Of a stretch of DNA of 19,678 bases, positions 1-7,458 are shown piece by piece (position 1 is the first letter of the stretch; every line of letters starts with the position of its first letter). Source of the DNA: Auxenochlorella pyrenoidosa. Its lineage: Eukaryota; Chlorophyta; Trebouxiophyceae; Chlorellales; Chlorellaceae. The position numbers and the translations under genes were made by a program. Below the pieces are notes generated by a model, which was given only the letters and a program-made list of their open reading frames with translations, did no database searches and had not been told where the DNA came from. The stretch lies in contig KQ482042.1 of the NCBI GenBank assembly GCA_001430745.1, forward strand, positions 172,157 to 191,834, read 5' to 3'.

Positions 1-2748
1 ACTTCTATGCAGGCAGCGATGTGATCAGCCTGGGCGACGACGACTTCCACAAGCAAGTGGTGGACTCGGACGACCTCTGGTTTGTCGAGGTGCGCGCAGC
101 GTGCCCAGCATGCACACGCCCCATGCCTGCGTTGCCGGGTGCTGCAGGTGCCGGCCTTGCTCATGTGCCAGATGCCGGGCCACCGCCCCTCCCAGCCTTG
201 CACGAGTCAGTGCTTACCTGTGCGCAGCGGCGGCTGCGCTGCTGCTCTGTGCCCTTTCCCACGTGGCTGGCGCCCGCGGGCTCTGCACCCTGCTGACCTC
301 CCCACCCTGGCCCCTCCCCGCCCGCAGTTCTTCGCGCCCTGGTGTGGCCACTGCCAGCAGCTCAAGCCGGCCTGGGCCGACCTGGCCAGGCAGCTCAAGG
401 GCAGGGTCAGGGTTGGCGCCGTGGACTGCACGCAGCACAAGCAGACCTGCGACGAGTTCCAGGTGCAGGGTGAGGCCCCCCCTGCCCCCCCTCCCCCTCC
501 GGCCCCCAGCCCACAACCCACAACCCAACCACAACCCCCAATGCCCAACCCCACCTGGGATTTTGCCGCTGGCAGCTGCTGTCAGCTCGTCTGGCATCAC
601 AGCGCCCAGCGGCGCTCTTGTTGCGCGCTCGCGGGGTCTGGCGCCCAGCAGCCCCGCGAGGCCACGCCTGTGTGGATGCGCATGCCTGCACACGCCATGC
701 CAGGAGGACAGAGGGAGGGCGCCAGCCTGGCTGTAGATGCGCATGCCTGCGCAAGTTCGCTCAAGCTTAGGGTGCGGCACACCCTGCCCGGGCCCCCATC
801 AAGTGCAGGCTTCCCCACCATCAAGTTCTTTGGGGAGAACAAGGACCGCCCAGAGGTGAGCTGCGCAGGCCAGGGGCTCTCCGTGCCCTTCCTGCTGCTC
901 CCCTCCCTCCTTGTCCTTGGCCAGAGGCTGCAGCTGAGATTGCTGGCTACGCGAGTGGGGAAGTCGCAGCCCCGGCAGACTGGAGGGCCTGCCCGAGGGG
1001 GCTCGCTCTCACTGCCACCTGGAGGTACAATCGGTCACGAGGTTGGCAGAGGCAGCTGTGAGCGGCTTCACAGCATGCTATCTGTTCCATGCCGCCCACT
1101 GCAGCCCCCGGTGCCTGCGGGTGCCCCCCCTGCTCCCCTGCAGGATTACAACGGCGGCCGCGACTCGGCCAGCCTGGCGGCCTTTGCGAACGAGCGCTGG
1201 GCTGCGCAGCAGCCTCCCCCAGAGGTGCGCGCTCGCCAGCCAGGCCCGATACCAGCCCAGCCCTGTCTCCTCCTTTCGGTGCCAGCCGGCAGCAACTGCG
1301 TCGTCCCGGGGGCCACACCCTTGCGCCAGCGTGCAGCTCCCCCGCCGACGGCTGGCCGGGCGCTGCAGCGAGGCGTGGCATTGCCGTTCTCGCCCTGACC
1401 CGACTCTCCCACCCACCTGCCGACTCCCCTCTCACCTGACCCCCCTTTCCCCCCAGGTGCGGGAGCTGGTGGACGAGCACACCTGGGAGGAGCACTGCAT
1501 CGGCCACGCCGCCGACCCCGACCTCGACGTGGGCGAGGTGGCGCCGAAGCAGCTGTGCCTGGTCGCCTTCCTCCCCCACATCCTCGACTCCAAGGCCGCC
1601 GGGCGGCAGGCATACCTCGAGGTGGGGCCGCCCGCCGCTCAAAAACATTTTAGCCGATGGCCTCTGACTCGCCGCTGGTGTCACGCCTGCTGCTGCTGTA
1701 GTCATAGGGGCGCGAAGCCAGGCTGAAGGACCTGGCTACCAGGCTCGCAGGCTGCTCTGACCCTCCTCGAGCCGCCCAGCCAGCTCACAGCCCGCTGCCT
1801 GCCCGCTTCTGGCGGGCACACCCCTGCCCTGTGCTGCCTGCCCGCCCGGGCTGACAGCCCGCCATCTGTGTGCGTGCCCGCCGCCGCAGATCCTGCGCGG
1901 CCTCACCGCCAGGTTCAAGGACCGGCCCTTCTCCTACCTGTGGGCCGAGGGGGGAGCCCAGCCCAAGCTTGAGGAAAACTTTGGGGTGGGAGGTGAGCCA
2001 AGCCCGGGCGGCTGGCGCCCCCCGCGACAGGCAGTCAACCTCGGCGTCTGTTCTTGGTTCTTTTGTTTATTCTGCTGCGCGCCAGCTGCTGGCCTGCACC
2101 CAACAGGACGCGCCTGGTCCTGAAATGGTGACCAGACGGTGACCCGTAGGGGTGAGTGTTCGTGCAGCAGGCCTCCACCGCACGCATGCTGCTCACCAGC
2201 CCTGGATGCCGCTGGCCCAAGTGCTGCTGCATGCTCGTCGCGCGCCGCTCTGCAGGCTACGGCTACCCCGCCCTGATCGCCTTCAACCCCTCCAAGTCCA
2301 AGTATGCCAGCCTGAGGAGCGCGTTTGAGGAGAAGCACGTGCAGCAGTTCCTCGACTCTGTGCGCCTGGTGAGCTTGCGGCTGGGCACACGACGCTTGCA
2401 CCCCGCCAACCAACACGCGCAAGGGCTGCGTGCCCCGCCCCCTGCTGCCGCCGGCCCCCCAGCCTCAGCCCCTCTTCAGGGCTGCCAGTGGGGGCCTGAT
2501 GCCTGCAGCGCGCTGTTGCCACACCGCCGCTTTTTACTGTGCGAGATGTCCAGTGGCATGTACCCCCCCCCCCCCCCCCCTGCAACGCTGCCTCCCTGCA
2601 GGGCTTTGAGCGCGTGGCCGACGTGAGCGGCGAGCTGGCACGCGTGCAGACCCGCGAGCCCTGGGACGGCGGCGAGGGCGCCGAGGAGGCGGCAGACGAG
2701 TTTGACCTGGCTGACCTGATGGCCGAGGAGGTGGAGGGCGAGCTATAA
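1..2748 (+). CDS. PDIA6: Protein disulfide isomerase, P5/PDIA6 type (3' part)
   Basis: Thiol-disulfide isomerase of the ER lumen. The 5' end lies outside the window. Exons: 1(or 13)-89, 328-469, 809-855, 1144-1224, 1457-1621, 1890-1992, 2256-2368, 2602-2748; all junctions are GT-AG with matching phases and give about 294 residues. The first edge is uncertain because 1-12 could be an intron end (ATGCAG at 7-12). Visible: the end of a thioredoxin domain beginning SDVISLGDDDF, the active site FFAPWCGHC (exon 2) and the cis-Pro segment GFPTIKFF, then a b-type domain with the P5-typical stretches VAFLPHILDSKAAGR and GVGGYGYPALIAFNPSKSK. The acidic tail ends EEVEGEL, not K/HDEL. P5 proteins have two a domains then b; only the second a domain and b are inside the window. 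An 18-base C run (2563-2580) sits in the last intron. The family call is very secure; P5 rather than another PDI rests on the domain order. Confidence 0.93.
2563..2580 (+). repeat. Poly-C tract in last PDI intron
   Basis: Eighteen consecutive C residues lie about 20 bases before the last acceptor of the PDI gene (AG at 2600-2601). The tract can serve as the polypyrimidine tract. It is also a likely slippage or sequencing-length site. Confidence 0.9.
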
Positions 2749-3164
2749 ATTAACTCTTAGCCGCAGCAGGGCGAGCGGGGCGAGCGCTGCGCAGCCATAC
2801 TGCCGCTGGGCCCCCTGTGCCGGCCCGTGGGCTGCCGCATGCGGCTCTGCAGGGGCTGGCCGCGCCCTGGTGTTCCCTTCATCCCCATTCCATGTGACTC
2901 TTGGCTGTTCTGAGGCTTACACAAGCTCAAAAGGAGGTGTGGACAGCAGGGCGTGTGGAGGGAAGATTGCGCGAGGGAAATTAGTGCGTCAGCGCCGGCC
3001 TGCAGATGTTGCTCAGCAGGTCGGTTTGTACTTTCTTCGGATGTTGTGGCATTGAGACTCAAGGCTGGCTGCACGCCGTGGGCGTGAGGCAGGGGCAATG
3101 ACATGCCCTAACACAAAATGCCGGGCAGGCGAACTGCACCTGGCACATACAAGAGAGTGCAAGC
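2749..3164 (+). other. PDI 3' flank / 3' UTR, no gene
   Basis: No coding exon is supported here. The stretch follows the PDI stop and reappears, at roughly three-quarters identity by eye, at 7028-7458. Shared landmarks include CCGCAGCAGGG, GGGCTGCCGCATGC, CATCCCCATT and GGGGCAATGACATG. I found no TGTAA poly(A) signal in it, so the PDI transcript end is not placed. Confidence 0.6.
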
Positions 3165-3340
3165 TCAGGCCGCTGAATCGCTGCGCTCAGCTGCGAGCAG
3201 GACGCACAGCTGCCTGTGTCCGCCGGCGCGCCAGTCGGCCGCCTGGCATGGCCTGGCGCTGCAACCGCTGCACCTCCTGCCCTCGGCGCCGGCGGCCCGC
3301 TGGGAGCAGTCCAGCCAGCTGCACGACCGCAGGGCAGCCA
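3165..3340 (-). pseudogene. MYND zinc-finger C-terminal fragment
   Basis: The minus strand encodes a MYND tail closely matching the end of the gene at 7459-11017: LRSCSWLDCSQ, RRCSGCSARPCQAADW, GGHRQLC, then AAERSDSAA and a stop at 3165-3167. Relative to the other copy, 18 bases are missing in frame between CSGCS and ARPC; these carried VSAYCC, hence the Tyr-Cys zinc ligand. Only the last ~57 codons are present. The reading frame upstream runs into an inverted PDI fragment, so this is a gene tail without a gene. MYND fingers bind two zinc ions and mediate protein-protein contacts; this piece is unlikely to fold as a full finger. Confidence 0.8.
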
Positions 3341-3387
3341 CCGACATGGGCACTGCAGCAGCGTGGGGCAGTGCAGCACTCTCCCTA

Positions 3388-3545
3388 CTCGCCCTGCTGC
3401 GGCTAAGAGATCGGCCTGCTTTTAGATCGGCGAGGTCGAACTCGTCCGCCATCGCCGCCGGCCCAGGGCTCGCAGGTCTGCACCTGCGCCAGCTCGCCGC
3501 TCACGTCAGCGACGCGCTCAAAGCCCTGTGGGGAGGGCAGCGTCG
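3388..3545 (-). pseudogene. Inverted copy of the PDI terminal exon
   Basis: Read on the minus strand, this contains the end of the last PDI intron (acceptor CCCACAG, exon start at 3525), then GFERVADVSGELAQVQ, TCEPWAGG, and a later out-of-frame match to DEFDLADL. It continues into CTCTTAGCCGCAGCAGGGCGAG, also found just after the real PDI stop (2753 on). A small deletion shifts the frame after EPWAGGDGG. It is the third copy of the PDI tail in the window and the only inverted one. It abuts the MYND fragment and carries no gene of its own. Confidence 0.82.
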
Positions 3546-3741
3546 CGTGGCAGGGGTGCAATGCACATTTATTTCACAGGAAGTCTCGGCGGCGAGACGA
3601 CAGCTTGCTGCAGGTGTCGGCCCCCCTCTTGCAGCGCTGTGGAGGGACCTGCCGGGCCCTCGCGCCCGGTGAGCTGGCAGCAGGCATCAAGTGCTTCATC
3701 TGCATCCTGCAGCGCCCGCCATTTGGCTCACCAGGCTGCGA
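3546..3741. other. Spacer between PDI fragment and DM13 gene 3' end
   Basis: No exon is supported. It would hold the 3' UTR of the minus-strand DM13 gene. On that strand AATAAA occurs within TGAAATAAATGTGC near 3565-3578, a possible but unproven poly(A) region; no TGTAA is seen. Confidence 0.4.
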
Positions 3742-6507
3742 CTAGATAGAGGGCCCAGGGGCGGGGGCGGGGGCTGCAGGGGGGGGGGGTGATGGGAAGT
3801 GGAGGGTAGGCATGCGCGGTCCTCGCTGCGTGCGTGCTCAGGGAGAAGCAGAGGTAAGCAGGGGGTACGGAGAGCTGGAGTGTGGCAGGTGCACACAGCG
3901 CAGGACCCTGTGGCGCAGGGCAAAGGATCCAGCTGCACAATTTCGCTGCAGACGTGCCAATGGGCTGGGCATGCCTGCGCCCTCACCCTCGGTTGCAAGG
4001 GCCACGTGGCCCAGGTCAGCGTTGATCGACTCGCACCACACAATCAGGTAGGGGAACATGTCCCAGGAGAGGCCCGGCTCCAGATTCACTATGAACTGCA
4101 GGCAGGCGGTGCAGGCAGGCAGGGGTGGGACGTGCGAGTGAAGGGCCAGCCGCGCGGAGAGGGCTGTGGCTGGGGCACGCAGCGCTGTAGGTGCACTGCT
4201 GCCGCAGTGATGCGCCAACCTCCTGGTAAGCCATGCAGGCCGTACAATGGGCAAGCTCACACATCTCTGCAGGCACAGGCATCTCTGCGTTTCGCACCGT
4301 CTCGTTGGCATAGGCGCGGTCCAGGTGGAGGGGCGAGATGCGGCGCCCCTGCTCACGGATGTCCCGGTTGTCCAGGGAGGGGGCGCCCCAGATGTGGACA
4401 GCGGGGGCGGCACCGTTGAAGCTGAAGTCTTCCAACAGCAAGGTGCAGTCGTCCACAATGCTCACACTGCCGGCGACCTGCAGGGTTGCTTCAAGCCGGG
4501 GTGCAGCTCAGTGGGGCAGCCCGGGCTCGCACAACGGAAAGGGCGCCAGCATGTGTCCCCAGCCTCCAGGCTGCAGCACCAGCTGCGTGGTGGAAAAGGA
4601 CAGCAGCACAGGCCCCAGCAGGGCAGCATCCCAAAGCCTCGGGTGACTCACCCCGTCCTGCCCCTCCTCCAGCTCCCCTGTGAAGCCAACATACAGGGAT
4701 GTGTTCCCGCAGGCAACACCCTCTGCAGCAGGTTGGAGCACAGCAGGGTCAGGCGGGTGCGGAGGGCAAGCTCAGCTTGTACCTCCGCTGCAGCATTGCC
4801 TCGCGACGGATGCACCGGCTGGTTGCTTGCTGGGGCTGCGCACTACTTGATTGGCGGTCTGTGGCAATGCCACGTGTAGCAATGGCATGTGCAGCAATGC
4901 CATGTGTGCTTGCCTGGGCCAGGCGCCATGGCAGGGGAGGGAGAGGCTTCGGGCGCCGGTACAGAAGGAGCAGAGACTGCAGGCATTTTACCAAAAGGTC
5001 AGGTTTTGGCATTGAAGCGTACTTGTGGTAATGTGCAATACAAGAATTGAAGGACGCCGGTGCACAGGGCAGTGGCTTCCGCAGCCAGCGAGCGTCGCAC
5101 GTCCTGCGAAGCGGTGCCCAGGGCCACCCACCTTTCTCCAGCTGGACGTGGCCAAAATCTGCATAGTACTCCTCGCACCACAGCAGCAGGTAGGGGACAT
5201 CGTCCCAGGACACGCCATCCAGCAGCGTCACAGTGAGCTGCAGCAGGCAGGGGGGGGGTTCCAAGGTTCAAGCAAGGGGGGGGAGCCGTCGCAGTGCGCC
5301 TGCCCAGCACAGAGTTCTACTGAGCAGGAGGGCGGTAACAGGCCGCCGATCAAGGACGGGGACAGCATTTCCGTCGCTCCCCATCCTGTGGCGCGCCCAG
5401 CGTGGCGTGCGCCGCCGCTCCCTGCTGGGCCTCAGTGCAGCACTGCACCCAGCCAGGTTCGTGCAGCAGCGCAGGGTAGCACATCTAGCTCACCGTCTCG
5501 CCATCGTACCCAGTGTCCACACGCATCTCAGCGATGCGGCGCCCGCTGCCTCGGATGTCGCCGTTGTCGGTGGAGGGCGCGCCCCACCAGTAGGCGGCGG
5601 GGGCGTCGCCGTCGTAGGTAAAGCCCGTAACCTGCAAGGGGGAGTCAGACAGGCAATTCTCAAGTTGCAGAGGCGCGCAGGTTGCACGTGGATCCCAGCG
5701 GTCGAGGGCGACGCCGGCACTTTTGGCTGCTTTAGCTGTACAGTCAAAGCAGGCCTGTCGGCGCCCGCTCACCTCGAAGGTGCAGTCGTCGATGATGCGC
5801 ACCTTGCCGCCCACCTGGAGGGACCATGGAATGGCAGAAAGCAACGTGAGGCGGCCAAGACGGCTTGAGGTATGTGTCGCAAATTCCGTTGCGGTTAGAC
5901 AAACTTCAATCTGCTCGAAGCTGCACCAATGCAATGGGCGTAGCGCCTCTGGCTGGCATTGTACCAGGCGGGCCCGCCCAGGGGCGTGGGAGCAGGGCAG
6001 GGCAGCTGCTGGACAAGGCTGCGTCAGCAGGTGATGACTGGGGCCCTCACATTGTGCTCCATCTCAGTGAGGCTTCCTTCAAACCCAACAAACGGGGAGG
6101 TGGTGCCGCAGGCAGCGTGCACTGCAGGAAGGGCGGAAGGGTAGCAGATGCGAAGGGTAGCAGAACGCTGGTACTGACAGCGGCCCCGTGCCGGCAGCTG
6201 TCGTCATGGCACGCTGTGTGGTTTACAATGCGCACATCGATGAGGATCAATGTGCAAGACAGAAGCAGTGCAGCCAGATGCTCGTGCGGGCGAGTGGCCC
6301 CCAGTTAGCTGTGGCAACGTTGGCACGGTTAACACGCCACTGCCCAGAGACGGCTGTCGGCGGGTGACCGAGCTGCCCCAGCGCATGTATCTGGCGCCGC
6401 CTATCAGGCTAAAATGTTGTTCAAGCCGCTCCCTTACCGGATGCAGCGAGAGCCAGCGCCAACGCGGCGCACAGCTGGGCGCTGCGCGCGAGCCTGGGAG
6501 AAGCCAT
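3742..6507 (-). CDS. Secreted tandem-DM13 protein (truncated Skeletor-like paralog)
   Basis: Ten exons on the minus strand, high to low: 6507-6438, 6121-6051, 5814-5773, 5631-5494, 5237-5132, 4976-4914, 4722-4652, 4477-4298, 4095-3987, 3773-3742. All phases agree, giving 293 residues. All introns are GT-AG except 4913-4723, which begins GCAAGC. Domains: signal peptide about 1-24 (MASPRLARS then an Ala/Leu core), DM13 about 32-142, Pro-rich linker about 143-163, DM13 about 168-284, tail APAPAPGPSI and stop. Each DM13 has the family Cys in DDC (C58, C198) and a WC pair (C128, C268). It is an inverted copy of the first half of the gene at 11692-16980, introns included; the stop falls where the parent continues into DOMON. 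DM13 is proposed to take part in extracellular redox chemistry. The last exon is the least certain: an acceptor near 3948 would give a longer insert in the same frame. Confidence 0.87.
4861..4909 (-). repeat. Short tandem repeat in GC-AG intron
   Basis: Three imperfect ~16-base units related to ACGTGGCATTGCCACA lie just after the GC donor of the sixth intron. The paralogous intron (13337 on) has a single related unit, GTGGCATTGCCACGG, so the array expanded in this copy. Confidence 0.65.
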
Positions 6508-6870
6508 CGCGACTTTGGTTTGTTTGTTTGGCAACAATTGCGCCCTTTGATTTCGTGCCTCCAGGAATGACGCAAACGCCGGCTTTTAAAGGCGCGTTTG
6601 GTACCAGCCAGGCAGCGCAAGATGCCTTTCGCCATCTGGCGGTACTTGGCTGACGTAGGGCCCACAGGGGCTGCAGTGTACCAGCAAGCCATCAAGCGCC
6701 TTGAGCGACAGTTCTAATGATGCAGGAGTGTTTTCCAAATAAGCGGGTATGGCCGCTTGAAGTGATGGACGCCAGGCAATTGGTGGCGGTACACCGACAC
6801 CCACCTGTACAACATCATTTGATACCAGGAGGCTATCATCAATGCTTGTGGGATGCCTTCTCTCGACAAT
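6508..6870 (-). promoter_or_regulatory. 5' flank of DM13 gene, shared with the Skeletor-like gene
   Basis: This flank aligns to 11330-11691 upstream of the paralog. Strongest shared pieces are GCAATTGTTGC followed by AACAAACAAACCAAA directly before the ATG, GGTACCAAACGCG, and TCGCTCAAGG. I infer that these include the 5' UTR and core promoter. No TATA box is obvious in this copy. The conserved A-rich leader differs sharply in base use from the surrounding GC-rich sequence. Confidence 0.6.
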
Positions 6871-6950
6871 GAGAGGCATTCAAAAAGCCCAGTGAGCCGA
6901 CCTAGACGTATGCTTCTGGAGAGATTGCGGCCGCTGCCGTCAGCGGTTGG

Positions 6951-7027
6951 GCGAGGGCGCCGAGGAGGCGGCGGCCGAGTTTGACCTGGCTGATCTGATG
7001 GCTGAGGAGGTGGAGGGTGAGCTGTGA
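6951..7027 (+). pseudogene. Loose copy of the PDI C-terminal tail
   Basis: The frame reads EGAEEAAAEFDLADLMAEE then VEGEL and a TGA stop (7025-7027). It matches the PDI tail at 2668-2748 with one residue change (Asp to Ala) and TGA in place of TAA. Nothing PDI-like precedes it: homology stops near 6951, right after the DM13 upstream flank. There is no acceptor, start or catalytic domain, so it is a gene fragment at the left edge of repeat R1'. Confidence 0.85.
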
Positions 7028-7458
7028 GCCGCAGCAGGGAGAGCGATGCTAGCGCCGTGCAGCCGTATGTGCCGCTGAGCCCCCTGCGGCGTTTCGTGGG
7101 CTGCCGCATGCAGCTCTGCCAGGTTTCCCTACAGCCCTTGCGCTGGTGTTCCTTGCATCCCCATTTCATTTGACTCTTGGTTGTTCAGAGTCCAGAGCAA
7201 GCTCAACCAAGGTAGACGCAGACGGCTGGGCAGAGCAGCGAGAACACAGAGGCATGCATGCCATATGGCGCGAGGGAAACCGATACAGCAGCGCAGGCCT
7301 GCCGGCGTTGCTCAGCAAATCTGTATTTCCTTTGGATGTGCTGACCTTGAGGCTCAAGGCTGTGCAGCGTAGTCGTGAAGCAGGGGGCAATGACATGTGC
7401 ATATACAAAGTACGTGGCAGGCAAACTCCAGCAGGCACCAACAGGAGACAGCAACACC
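7028..7458. other. Former PDI 3' flank, now 3' flank of the MYND gene
   Basis: No exon is supported. The sequence is the diverged second copy of 2749-3164. It now lies between the PDI-tail fragment and the MYND stop codon, so it should hold the MYND 3' UTR on the minus strand. No TGTAA signal is seen on that strand. Confidence 0.55.

Larger units (their letters stand above)
2640..3340 (+). repeat. Direct repeat R1 (partner 6950-7650)
   Basis: The block runs from inside the PDI last exon, across the 3' flank, into the minus-strand MYND tail. The same order and orientation recur at about 6950-7650. Here the PDI end is the real gene and the MYND part is a fragment; in the partner the reverse holds. 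Edges are estimated by eye to within about 20 bases. Confidence 0.8.
3742..6870 (-). repeat. Inverted repeat arm 1 (partner about 11330-14476)
   Basis: The whole DM13 gene plus about 360 bases of 5' flank matches the 5' part of the Skeletor-like gene in opposite orientation. Exons, introns and upstream sequence are all recognisable, so this is DNA duplication and not retroposition. Homology is lost just past the stop codon on one side and near 6870 on the other. Confidence 0.85.

Noticed and set aside
82..1398. Long plus-strand open frame (438 codons) over the PDI region
   Set aside because: It reads through PDI introns out of frame. The true exons with CGHC and P5 motifs lie in other frames with proper splice sites.
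947..1705. Minus-strand 252-codon open frame opposite PDI
   Set aside because: Shadow of GC-rich PDI exons and introns; no family resemblance and no splice logic.
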